DNA of 64,000 nt from Aristolochia californica (Eukaryota > Streptophyta > Magnoliopsida > Piperales > Aristolochiaceae), in the NCBI GenBank assembly GCA_029961685.1, contig JARWKL010000010.1:23162067-23226066 (forward strand), given 5' to 3'. The first letter of the stretch is position 1; the number at the start of each line of letters is the position of its first letter. This document shows positions 46,336 to 57,182 of the stretch, one piece after another. The notes beneath the pieces were generated by a model. That model was not told where the DNA came from. It was given only the letters and a program-made list of their open reading frames with translations, and ran no database searches. The position numbers and the translations under genes are program-made.

Positions 46336-47234
46336 TCAATAGCACACCGAGTCACACAACAAAGAAGACAACAACAACTCACTCAATAGGATTTAATTCT
46401 TATATTTCTTTGAATAGGATTTATTTCTTATATTTCTTTGAGTAGGATTTATTTCTTATATTGTTTTAAGTAGGAGTTATTTCTAATTACTTTATATGTA
46501 AGGGCATTATGGGGAAGTATTGTAACCCTAACCCTAAAACTCCCTATTTAAGGGATAGGTATGAATGAAATAGGCAAGCTTTGAGATTTTAGAATAACCT
46601 AGTCTAAATAGGTTGAGATCACCTCTTGATCTCGAGTTTAGGGTTTACTCCAAAAATCCAACCTATCCTTCACCCTCCATTGCCATCCATCTTCACCCAA
46701 ATTCATCCACCATCATCCCTACTAAGAAAAGGAGCTTCCTACCCCTTTTCCAAGCCCAAAGAGGAGGTTTATCCTCCCTCTTGGCAGCAGCAGCAAGAGA
46801 GGCCAAATTCCTCCCTTACCAAGCAGCAAAGTGAGGATTTTTATCCTCAAATCTTGAGAAAATCCTGGTGCAACATGGGAGCTGATCATAGCATCAAAGA
46901 AGAGGTATTAATCTATCCCAAACTCGTGTTTCAAGTTATTTAAGAAAGAAGGATTGCCTTCTTAGCTAGAGCAGCAACAAAGAGGGCCAAACCCTCTTTG
47001 CCGTGACCAAAAAAAGAGAGCACCTTGCTCTAGCAAGGACAGCATTGCTGTGGGGTCTTCTACCTAGCACAACAACTCGGTAGGACCCTCAAAAGAAGAT
47101 CTTTCCTCCTGGCCAAGCACTGGTTAAGGAGAAATACTCATACACAGACCCTTGACGTGAAGTGAGTAAATTCTGAGTGCTGGATTCACAAATCCCATGC
47201 CGTGTTACTCGATCCATGACCCGGGACCGTAACA
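46326..47234 (+). mobile_element. Internal chromovirus LTR (909 bp)
   Basis: TGTTGTGGACTCAATAGC...GGGACCGTAACA, directly after the chromodomain and a GGGGAGGCAGA purine tract (46315-46325). Contains a TATA-like CTATTTAAGGG (46544-46554). Same family as the minus-strand LTR at 5343-6232. It has no 5' partner at the start of the gag-pol remnant, where the short LTR sits instead. The plus-strand frames at 46613-46943 mirror those in the other LTR and are not genes. Confidence 0.85.
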
Positions 47235-47237
47235 ACT

Positions 47238-47249
47238 TGGTATCAGAGC
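47238..47249 (+). promoter_or_regulatory. Second primer-binding site inside composite element
   Basis: TGGTATCAGAGC three bases after the 909-bp LTR, followed by TAGCTCC and a B-box-like TGTTCGAATCC (47266-47276), as after the first PBS. Its presence here shows that a second element start follows the 3' end of the chromovirus. Confidence 0.8.
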
Positions 47250-47423
47250 TAGCTCCTTTGTCGCGTGTTCGAATCCCGGAGGGGGCGACTGCGAAGGGGG
47301 CGACCTTGACGGAGTAGGCCACCGCACTTGCGGAGGGGGCGACCTTGGCGGAGTGGGCCGTCTCTAGAGTGGGCCATCGCAAGTGGGCCGTCGTGGACAT
47401 CGGCCCGCGAAGGAGGGGTGTGA

Positions 47424-47505
47424 TGTTATGGTCCTGGGTTAAGTACCTATGTCTTCCGCTCCTAACAGGCCGGTCTTTTGGGTAGTATTGGCTAGGTGCT
47501 TAACA
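47424..47505 (+). repeat. Short 3' LTR (82 bp) of composite element
   Basis: Near-identical to 42474-42554 (one extra G before GTGCTTAACA and two substitutions), preceded by a purine tract and followed by the CCCTC target duplication. Confidence 0.85.
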
Positions 47506-48200
47506 CCCTCACTTGTAGGTATCTGGTTAGAAAAAGTACCTGTTAATCTTGCTTTGTGTTGTTTGTTTTCTTCTTTAATGGTGTTTATGTATTCTTTATT
47601 AAAATCATTCTTTTCCTAAGGTAACGTTCTCTTTCATTGAGTCTTCGTATGGTCTTGGATAGGGTTTCACAATGATCACAAAAAACAATTTTTCTAGTCT
47701 CTTTGGCAATCTCATAAGATACTTGGTCTTCTCTCATAAATCTTAAGGACGGGGCTATATAATAATTAGTTCCGATACTGTGCTTAGTAGCTTCTAAGGC
47801 TTCTTGTAAATTATTAAATCCTTTATAAATAGGTCTTTGAAAATCTTGAATACTTTCTATTACTTCAGTCCAGGAATGAAAAACTCCCGGAGTTTTACCT
47901 TTAAAAACTACATAAAAATTAAAACTTTTCTTTTTCTGACAAAAATATTCTGATAAACTATTAATATTGGCTAAAAAGTATTTTTGATCTTGAGGAATTC
48001 TTTGTTAAGAAAGCCATAAGTTGTCTAATAAGCATTGTTCTTCTTCGCCAACAGAAATATGGGGTAAAGTCTTAAATGTAATATTAGATTTAGGAAAAAC
48101 TACTAATTTTTTATTTCAAAAATTTTAAAATTCTTGTCCATAATTATTGAATCATGAAGAAGAAGATCATGAGGACATCTGGTCTGGAGGATCCATCTAT

Positions 48201-48735
48201 TCAATTAACAAGGGACGAATAAAAAAATATCCTACTTAATATATCTGCAAGACTATTATTTTTACCTTTGATATGTTCAAATTCTATCTTGTATCCATTT
48301 CCTGTAATTATATCTACAAGATTTAGCCATCTTCTTCTACTTATCTTATTTTCTTTGCTTCTTTTGAAATATTTTACTATTGCTTCACAATCAGTTCTTA
48401 ATGTAAATTCATTTTTACTAATAATGAAAAGCCGTAAAGCTTCTAAGGAGTAAATAATTGCTAAAATTTCTGCATCTATGTTACTCATATTTCCTTTTTA
48501 TTTTACTTTTCCACTAGCATAACTACAGATATGTTCTTCTTCTTTAATACTATATTTGTGAGGTTCGACAATAAGTACACCACCCCATCCAATGTTGCTA
48601 CCATCAGTTTCAATAATGATGTAATCAGAATCTAAGGGCATTTGTAATTTAGCTAAATTTTGGATTTTTTATTTTTCTTTTTTTACTAAGTTTTTATCTT
48701 CTTGAATAAAAAACCTTTGTCTATTAGTGGGAGTT
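48201..48735 (-). pseudogene. Caulimovirid RNase H remnant (right copy)
   Basis: Motifs as in the left copy: ETDGSNIGWGGV (about 48590-48630), EEHICSYASGK (48510-48545), AEILAIIYSLEALRLF, EFTLRTDCEAIVKYF (48370-48420), HIKGKNNSLADILSR (48235-48280). From the ATG at 48488 it is open to the TGA at 48201-48203. A TAA just upstream (about 48497) is shared with the left copy and so predates the segmental duplication. The reverse-transcriptase core is absent; homology to virus ends near 48740. Confidence 0.75.
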
Positions 48736-49024
48736 TTTCCATAGAGAGAGAGAGAGAGAGAAAACAGAGAGGGGGAGGGGGGGCTTTTAGAAGAAGCAGT
48801 AATTTCGCATTCAAGCTAATAAATTGAAAGACTTAAGATTGGTTGGCTTACCAAAATCAATAATAGCTCTGGTGTGGAAATAAAATAAAACGGTCATTCA
48901 ATAAGAGATTTTATACGAGGTCTCATTGATGACAGGCCCCACTTTCTTCTCAGTCTTTACTGCTATCCCCCTGAACCTCTCTGCTCAACTCCTCTCCACT
49001 CTCTTCTCCTTTCTTCGCCTTCTA
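48736..49024. other. Purine-rich junction and host-like flank
   Basis: GAGAGAG/GGGGAGGGGGGG runs (48745-48783), then about 240 bp matching the beginning of the host 5'-UTR-like segment on the left (14030-14242). It breaks off at CTTTCTTCGCC (about 49021) where the left copy continues for about 540 bp. Confidence 0.5.
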
Positions 49025-52000
49025 AACAAAGAAAATAGGCAAACAAATAATTTTTGGGTTTCAATTAAACTCTTCTTCCCCTTCAATGTGCACTAATATA
49101 ATAAACTAAAGTATAAATGTCGGATCCGTGGCAATTTAGGTTTTTATAATATAATCATTCATGTCTGCTCGCTAAATGGCAACGAATAGTATTTTATGCT
49201 TGAAAAAATTATGAGATTCCTTCATACCTAGTGATGCTTCCCCATCTCACTTTGTTTAGAAACCTTTTACTATAACTTGTATACAGGAGGATTTCCCTAT
49301 AGTTTGTAGTTCTTCCATACTAACTTAGTCGCCAAATGATAGATAGGAATAACCTAGTCCTCTTGTATGCAGGTTGGTTCCTCATAGTTCTCCCTTTAAC
49401 ACCAATGGTAGATAGGAACAAAACTATTTCATAATATTCTAATCCAAACCGATATACCACTTGAGTCAGCATACTAAAACACCTTGAGACCTACTTCAAC
49501 CACATGATGTAATGAGTCAACATTGAGGCGCCAAATGACTTAATCCATAAAATCACTTGGGTTTCATCAGCCTATTCTCCTTAGTATACATTTGATCATG
49601 AGGCAAACTCTACCTTAAAAACAATCAAAAAACATATCTCTTACGTCTTCTACTCTTTCATGGGTTGGTAAGAGTCAGAATATTGGTCAAACGATTAAAC
49701 CAAATCAATATTGGGATCCTCATTAAACTAATCTTTTGGGATGTTTAGTCATGCTAACCCAGTGTAATCTCTCTAAGAACGAGACTATTCATTCTTGAAG
49801 TGAGCTCAACCATTTGGGACTAAATAGCTTATATTCTCTCCGTTTATAAAAGTTAATACAAAGTCAAGCCATTTTGTATACTAGGACTTACACTCTCAAT
49901 TTGCCACTGTGAATGATAGGTGTTCCAATCATGAAGGCCAAGATGAAGATGCAATATCTTTCATCAAAGGATAACTAGAATAATGGAAGTATATTGCAGC
50001 CTTATTCCTATAGCTACAAATTTGACCAATAGTTATAGATCCAGCTTAAGCAATTGAAGTGACATTTCCATTGCTCCTACAGATGTGAGCGCCATCGGAT
50101 TGACCTCACAATTTAAGTGATCATTAGAAGTGGAAGGCCATTTTTTTGTTGGATATGAAAACATGGTCTCTCATTGAGGAGCAAAACTATCAAGGCATTT
50201 ATACGTCTTATGTGACTCATAAATTCGAAAAAAAATCCTTGTAGAATTTTCAAATTGAATCACTTAGAAAAGTCCAATAAAGCAAATCTCTAAATTAATT
50301 TGGACCTTCTCCAATTGATTCATGAAATTGGACTTGCCCTAATTGATTGACTAAAACTACATACAAATTTAGAGATGACAAAAATATCATTGGGTTGCAT
50401 CTTTCATTTTAGTGGATTTTTTATCATGAAATTGGAGTGAAGGTAAGTATTTCTTCCATGGAGTACTAGACCAAACATAACAAGGTTTGGACATAAGCTA
50501 AAATATCTAACTACTCCAGTGTGCGAGTCATTTTCTCTCAGTTGTAATGTACTTAGAAAAGCAATGATTAATAATAAAAATTCAACATGAATTCCTATCC
50601 TAAAATACTTATCCAACCTTTTCCCTCTCTTTTCTCCTACTATTTCTCAATCTCTATCTCAATCTCTTCTTACACCAAAATCATGTGTACCACACTCAAT
50701 TCCTTTTTGATTCTTTTACTCCACTTTTCACCCTACATTCCTCTCTTCTAACAATGTAAATGGCTTTATTACTAGCTAGGGTTCGTTGTCTTAGGGTTGT
50801 TTAACCCTTTTTTGGATTCTTCAAATTTTGTTTTTTAAGTGGAGCAATATGCAACGGGACGATAAATTAATTTTAAAACCCCAAAATTGTTGCTTTTGTT
50901 TTCTGTATTTGGCACTAAAATACTAGCCTATTATGTATAAAATTAGGATTTATTTATAAGGGTCTGAGCCTAATCTATGTTTCCAAACTAATTGCTATCA
51001 GAGTCATTCGATCCAACGCAATGGTCAAAAGAAGGACAATGCAAACTTTGTGTTCTTGTCATTGCATTTTTCTCTTCTTAGTGACAAAGGAATAGTTTTT
51101 TCTAGCAAAAGTTGAGTGGAAGATAAAACTCTTGAGTTTCCTAACAAGAGGAACCGGATCATCACCAAAATTCTAAAAATTTGTTGAAGCAAAGAAGTTT
51201 CAATCTCCACAATGGTTCAAAATCTTGAAGTCACTTGCAGCCGATACAGAAAAAATCAATGACCTCACAAGACAATCACACTCCTAGGCGGCTTGCAATC
51301 TAGTAGCTTGCATAGAAAATACAACTCCATTTTGAGTATCTCGATGGAGAAAGCAAATACTTGAGAGAGAAAATTATCTATATAACATAACAAGGCAATT
51401 CAGTCAATTTCTCTTAAAGTAAAGTCAATGTGTTGTCCACCTCTATCATTGGCAACGTTGATAAAATATCTTTTCAAATGGCATACGCCCAACAAAGCAA
51501 GCACAATCTTGAAAAACTTGCAATACGGTAGCTCAACCTGGCCTTTAATGCAAGATATATGGAAATAATATAATACCTACTATTGTGCTAATTTTCATTG
51601 AATTGCCCCCTTTTTGTTGACCCATATTATCAATTCCAAAAGGGCACAACAAATGGCTTACATCCTTTTGGTTTAAATTGATTGATACAACCATTTAAAG
51701 TTGCTTTCTTGAAAAATTCAAGACAAGACTCACCGTACTCAACATGTTGTACACATCTTAGACCATGCATATGGAGATAGAAATGCGTACTGAATAAGGC
51801 AAAAGAAAATTAGCATACATATACTTTGTAGATTTTTGGATAAAGTGTCAAAGGCAATTCATCCTTCTGAGTTGGCCATAAAAACTACTAAATAAAAGGA
51901 AGTATCTAATTTTCTTAATTAACCATCTAAGTCCCTATGCAAGTAAATCATGTGTACCACCGATCTAACAATATATTTACTTGTTGAATCAAATCTCCAA

Positions 52001-52535
52001 ATCAATCTTTACGATATGAAAATTGTGGTACTTCTATATTCAAAATTTTTTGAGTGACACTTAAATACTAACCCTTCCAAATCAAATTTTAAACCACTAA
52101 TTTTTTGTCAAAGTAAGATAAAAAAATCAAATGATTATGCGGTGGTTGAGGTTCCTCCTTCGGGGGTGGTTACATGCACAAGTCTTCCAAGCGATCATAG
52201 TTTAGGAAGAAATGAACTCTATGTTACCAAATCAGTTTTAAAGCTAGTTGTACTTTACTTGTGAGAAAGCATTCAAAATAAATACCTTTTGGCATATGAA
52301 TGTTTCTTATAGTAGTTAGCCAATATCCTTGAGGCTAAATTGTTAGTACTCTCCAAAATAATGTAGGTAAGAAAGCTCAACTAGATATACTTGAGACAAC
52401 GCATGATAAATAAATACCTTTAGGCATATTTATGTTTCATATAGTAGTTAGCTAGAACCTTTGGGGCTAAATTAATTAGTACCGACCAAAATAACTTACT
52501 TAAGAAGGATCATTTCACATGAGCAATTGGATGAA
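49025..52535 (+). repeat. Repeat block C, non-coding (right)
   Basis: Counterpart of 14784-18402 with small deletions (about 30 bp near 50141, about 40 bp near 50282, about 70 bp near 52199). A PBS-like sequence is present but degraded (TTGCTATCAGAG, 50990-51001). Confidence 0.55.
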
Positions 52536-54412
52536 TGTGCCGGTCTCAAGATCCTCATGGATATAATTTTTATGACAACATACAATTAACTTATGAGTGA
52601 ATTAAGAAGAAAGCAGAAGACCCCATGCAAGGGATCAACAACATGTGTCGCTCAAACAAGCCAAATTTTCAAAACAAGATTTCGGCCCCAAAACAAGAGA
52701 TGACCCTTATTTCAAAAATTCAATTTTTCAAAAAGGTAGGCCCAGATTTGGATGTTTCAGCACTCCCAAATGATCAATAAGTGACATACCAATATGTTTC
52801 ATAATAAAAAAGGATTTAATATATATTTGATTAGATTTTTTGGACTTATTTTTTACCTTGTTTTTCTAAGCGACAAAATATCATTTTCTAACTCTAATGG
52901 GTTTTTTTTAATGTTGGAGAGATTTCTATTGAAGAAGATCTCTCACAAACTTGTTTTCAACATGCTACCAAAGAAAAGTTTTGAAGTGCTCATGCTCCTA
53001 GACTCAAATTTGAGGTTTTAACCATCTCAAACTCTTAAAGAAAATCAAAGCCTGAACTTGAGTATTTCCACCTAGAGATAATAGTATCAATGTTTTTTCT
53101 TTCAAATATTGTTTAAATACTTGGAACTATGATTGTTGAATGTGAGCCTATTGATTCAAAGATCATATTTGAATCAATACTCGATTGATTATTTGAATGG
53201 CTACCACTCAAAACTAGTTTTGCAGCCCCTTGTTTGAGCTTCTTATTTTCTAATCACATTACACATTCTTGTGTGTTGATTTATTAGGGTATTTAAAATG
53301 TTTTTTACATAGTATTAGAAGTTTGGGTAAATTTTCAAAATCCAAGTATATACATGCATTTACATTTAAATCTTAAATTGTATTTGGTTGAGAATACTTA
53401 ACCATCTCAACCTCTCAAAGGAAGTCAAAACCTGAACTTGAGTATTTCCTCCTAGAGATAATAGTATCAATGTTTTTTCTTTTAAATATTGTTTAAATAC
53501 TTAGAACTGTGATTGTTGAATGTGAGCCTATTGATTCGAAGATCATATTTAAATCAATACTCGATTGATTGTTTGAATGGTTACCACTCAAAACTAGTTT
53601 TGCAGCCCCTTGTTTGAGCTTCTTATTTTCTAATCACATTATACATTCTTGTGTGTTGATTTATTAGGGTATTTAAAATGGTTTTTACATAGTATTAGAA
53701 GTTTGGGGTAGAATTTCAAAATTCAAGTATATACATGCATTTACATTTAAATCTTAAGTTGTATTTGGTTGAGAATACTAAACTAGTGTCATTGTACTTT
53801 AAATCAATCACTGAGGTTTAGACTACTACTACGCATGAGCTATACTTTCAAACCATTGATTCCATTGAGCTGAGTGCAACCCTTGATTTTAAAAACCAAT
53901 CCAAGATTTACCTTGGACTTATAATTTGAAATCTAATGATTAAAGACTATTTGAGATTTTCTTATGTAGATAGGTACATAGAATTGGTTGTGTTTATTAT
54001 TTGCTCTTATATTATAAAATCTACCTATTAGGAAGCTAGTAACCCTTGTAAATTGGGTCAAGCATTGGGTAGACAAGACCATCCTAACCTCAATTTCATT
54101 GAGTGCATCCATGTGTGGCTGAAAAAGAAATGTTGTGAAGCATTGCTACTATGATTGTGTGATATAAGTCCTCACGTAGCCAAGCACTCTTGAAACTCTC
54201 ATTCTTAAGTCTAGGCTAGTACCTAATGAGTTATTATAAATCCTTGTGAAGCTCTAGGCTTGTGTAGTCTACTTTGCTACTAGAAACCCCTTTAATGGTC
54301 TGGACTATGTGCCTAGTTTGTGATTGTAAATCTAAGTGAAGATGAATTTTTTTAAGTTAGTTGTTGTTGTCAATTTAGTGGCATGAACGCCCAACACCAC
54401 CACCCACTCCCC
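52536..54412 (+). repeat. Repeat block D with internal 381-bp tandem duplication
   Basis: Counterpart of 18403-19867. The stretch starting AACCATCTCAAACTC at 53018 is repeated from AACCATCTCAACCTC at 53400, with period about 381 bp. The other two D copies have it once. Confidence 0.6.
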
Positions 54413-54429
54413 CTCCCCCCCCCCCCCCA
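54397..54429. repeat. C-rich homopolymer tract
   Basis: CACCACCCACTCC followed by a run of about 15 C. The sister copies have 7-8 C at this point (19866, 60919). Confidence 0.85.
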
Positions 54430-56206
54430 AGATTTATCCCTCATTGGACCTAATAGATTGTACCAGCTCCATTTTCCTCTTGCCTACTACTCACTTCCCT
54501 TCGTTAAAAATTGAATGCATGTTAAGTCCTTTTTAAGAAAAAATGTTAGTAGAACCATTACTATTCCCATTGATAACTAATTGTGGTAACAAAAATATAC
54601 TCAAAGATAAGGCACTTAAATAATAAAGAAATAAGCTAAGACCCCTAGTTGATTCCCCCTTTAGATAAAATGGCATTAAGATATTTTAAAGCTAATTATG
54701 AACATATAAACACCATAAAATAACTTAACACGAGGATTTAATGCCTCAAGAATCATCTTATCATAAATATGAAATAGACAATAATCTAATTGTGAAACGA
54801 TGCACCTTTAAACAAAAGTTTATTGTGACCATATTGAGTTGAAACCTCTCCTTATCACCTCATTTGTCATGGACTTAAAGCTTCTTTGTGCCTCCATGAT
54901 GAGATTTCTCCCAAATCTTGTCTTTTAAATCTTAACATAGTTGTGCTCCTCACATTTTGACTCCAATAAGAACTTATTACGCTTAACTTTTGTTATTTTA
55001 CTAGAACTCATATGCAAGTTTTGGTTTACTTCTCTTGGCAACAACTATGCTTGCCTCTTTTTATCTTTTAATTATTTTTTATGTGAACATAATCTTCTCT
55101 TTCCTCAAGCACTTTTAAATTGTTTTGGATTTCCTTACTTTGGTCCACTTACCCAAGGATGCCTATATCACCAAGACATATAACATATCAAATGGGACGT
55201 ATTGGATATATGATATCGTAGAGCCCTGAAAGATGATAAATGTCTTATAAAGTGCTACACATGGTGCAGACAGTATGTATCATATCGAATATTATTCGAT
55301 ATGTTAGCTGATACCAATACATACTCGATCTTACCCACTATGTCAACTTTTTGTTGTTTCCTTTTTTAGCATCATATCTTTGCTAAAAAAAAACATTTCC
55401 CATACTTATGGTATTCTTGGTTGGCGTTAGTTACACAAAATAATTGTGCATCAATTAGTAATGACAAAATTTATTTTGTAGCTGCACTTTCCTGCCTTAT
55501 CCAATTTTCACATCAACAAAGTTGTTTAAGGCACAAGAAATGGAAAATAGCCATAAAGCTGAAAGTTAGTATCTTCAAACAAAATTATCCATATGACATT
55601 TCTTCATAAATTGTTACATAAACCATTTTTATGTTGTTCTTATTTTTAATTTATTATTTTATTATTATGTTAGATCCTGATACTTTAATTGTTGAATCTT
55701 AAGATTTCCAAAATCAAGTAGCAATTCTTGTACTTCTTGCTAAAAATTTTCCTTGGGTTTAAATTTATGGAAACATCTGTAACAGTCAGAAAAAATATAA
55801 AAAAATACAAATAAAAAAGTCTTTATCCACGTAGAGATATTTTTCTCTTGAATGCCATCTATTCTAAATAATGAAATGAAAAAAATAGAAAAGCCCTTGA
55901 TTTCTCCTACAATAGGTATCATTGAATATCAAAACATTTTTCCACATGAACTGGGGTTGAGACTAATCATAGGTGGTAGTTGTGAGACATTTGCAGAGCC
56001 TTTGAAACAAAAATCAATGATTAATCTCGTTAATGGGATTCATTCATAATTAATCCCTTAGTAAACAAATGGACAAATTATTTCCTTCTAATGCAATTGA
56101 TGTACGTATAATTTTTTTGTCCAAAAAAAAAGCTTTTGAATATATTTTTGCAAATTTTTTGTCCAAAAAATAGATTGACTAACACAATACATTTTTTGCT
56201 ATTTCA
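54430..56206 (+). other. Spacer upstream of second F-box copy, no gene
   Basis: Counterpart of 19868-21662. No frame is conserved across the three copies. Confidence 0.45.
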
Positions 56207-56246
56207 GGTCACAAACAGCAGTGCATAACAAACAGAAGGTCACTCA

Positions 56247-57182
56247 ATGCACTTTTAGCATAAAAGAACCTTCACTGAGAAGAAAGACAATATTAGCAAT
56301 CTACTGGAAAATATTATTCACCACATACTCTCTTTTCTTCCATCGAAGTGTGCAGTAAAGACTTCAATTCTATCTAGGCAGTGGATAAACAATGTGGAAA
56401 CCCTTATGGATATACACAAATATTATAGACTTCGATGAGAAATTCACAACCAATTTAAAGAAGACACATTATGTACAAGCTGTCCACCAACTTTTATTGC
56501 TCCATACACTAGACAAGGTTAAGAAGTTTCACATGTTCTTTTGTCCCGGTGATAGATACTCATCCGATCTCAGAGAGTGGATTGAGTTTGTCAAAGTTAA
56601 AGGAGTGGGAAAGCTTGTGCTTGATTTTAGTGGAAATGAAAGGCACTCTGACTCGACAGATGATGATAATATCAAGTGGGCGATGAATACATTCAGAATG
56701 CCAAACTCTTTGTTCACTTGTCTATCAATATCATCTCTCGACTTAACTTGGTGCATACTAGAGCCTCCGCATGATTTAAGAGTTTCAAAGCCTTAAGAAG
56801 TGTTGCTCTCTATGGTGTGACAATTAATGGTGCTCAATTAGGTGAGATAATTCGTAGGTCCCCTATTCTCGAGGACTTAACTATGAGTTACTGTGACTCC
56901 CTGAAGTCAGTAAAGATTGATCATCTTCAATTGAAGATATTAACATTGGAGTCATGTTTCGATGTTGAAGAGATGGAGATAAGAACGCCAAACCTGAAGA
57001 ATCTTCAGTACAAGGGTCAAGTTTGTGACAACCCTATTTTCAATGATGTCTCCTCCATAAATGAAGCAACCCTACTGCTCACCCACGATGAGCTTGACTA
57101 CGAGTTGCATTTCTGGCAGAATTTCTTGACGAAGCTTTCACATGTAAGCTCCCTAGAAGTCAAAGTCACAAGTACTCATCTG
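56247..57182 (+). pseudogene. F-box/LRR pseudogene, second copy
   Basis: Homologous to 21702-22628. Damage: TAG at the fourth codon (56256-56258), one extra base near 56391 (just before the NMWKPLW segment), and one missing base near 56781-56790 that puts TAA at 56794. The last change is shared with the third copy. Otherwise the F-box, the acidic loop (HSDSTDDDN) and LRR segments (SPILEDLTMSYCDSLKSVKI, PNLKNLQYKGQVCDN) remain, in three frames. A splice donor CATCTG|GTATG is kept at 57183. Confidence 0.8.

Larger units (their letters stand above)
42474..47505 (+). mobile_element. Composite LTR retroelement with 81/82-bp LTRs
   Basis: Ends are short LTRs at 42474-42554 and 47424-47505 (TGTTATGG...CTTAACA), differing at a few bases. 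The target duplication CCCTC (42469-42473 and 47506-47510) is perfect, and the uninterrupted sequence in sister units reads ACCCTCACTAG. Order inside: PBS, G-rich leader, chromovirus gag-pol remnant, 909-bp chromovirus LTR, second PBS, second G-rich leader, purine tract GAAGGAGGGGTGTGA (47409-47423), short LTR. It inserted into ORF2 of the viral array, so it is younger than the array. It is absent from the left duplicate. Confidence 0.85.
42146..48150 (-). pseudogene. Viral ORF2, right copy, split by retroelement
   Basis: The N-terminal and middle parts lie at 47511-48150: a viroplasmin-type domain at about 47790-47930 with FYVVFKGKTPGVFHSW and RPIYKGFNNLQEA, then CDHC and the start of the coiled coil. 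The C-terminal part lies at 42146-42473, ending LTTLDGK at 42146. The composite element (42474-47505) sits between them, with CCCTC repeated on both sides. Independent of the insertion there is a TAA near 48006 (shared with the left copy) and a frameshift near 47615. The right copy keeps the Trp in the F-H-S-W motif that the left has lost. Confidence 0.7.
33440..48750 (-). mobile_element. Endogenous pararetrovirus array, right copy
   Basis: Reading the minus strand from 48750: RNase H remnant, ORF2 with viroplasmin-type domain (split by the composite retroelement at 42474-47505), then four complete defective units (42145 down to 34515), and a terminal promoter/leader piece ending near 33440. 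Five promoters are present. Units are 1811, 1837, 2168 and 1815 bp, head to tail, all with the same leader-to-ORF2 junction. Same family evidence as the left array. No intact viral gene is present. Confidence 0.8.

Noticed and set aside
46520..46536. CCCTAACCCTAAA-type sequence as a telomere repeat
   Set aside because: Only two units, within an LTR; not an interstitial telomere.
47089..47400. 103-codon minus-strand frame
   Set aside because: Antisense to the long LTR end, PBS and G-rich leader; composition artefact.
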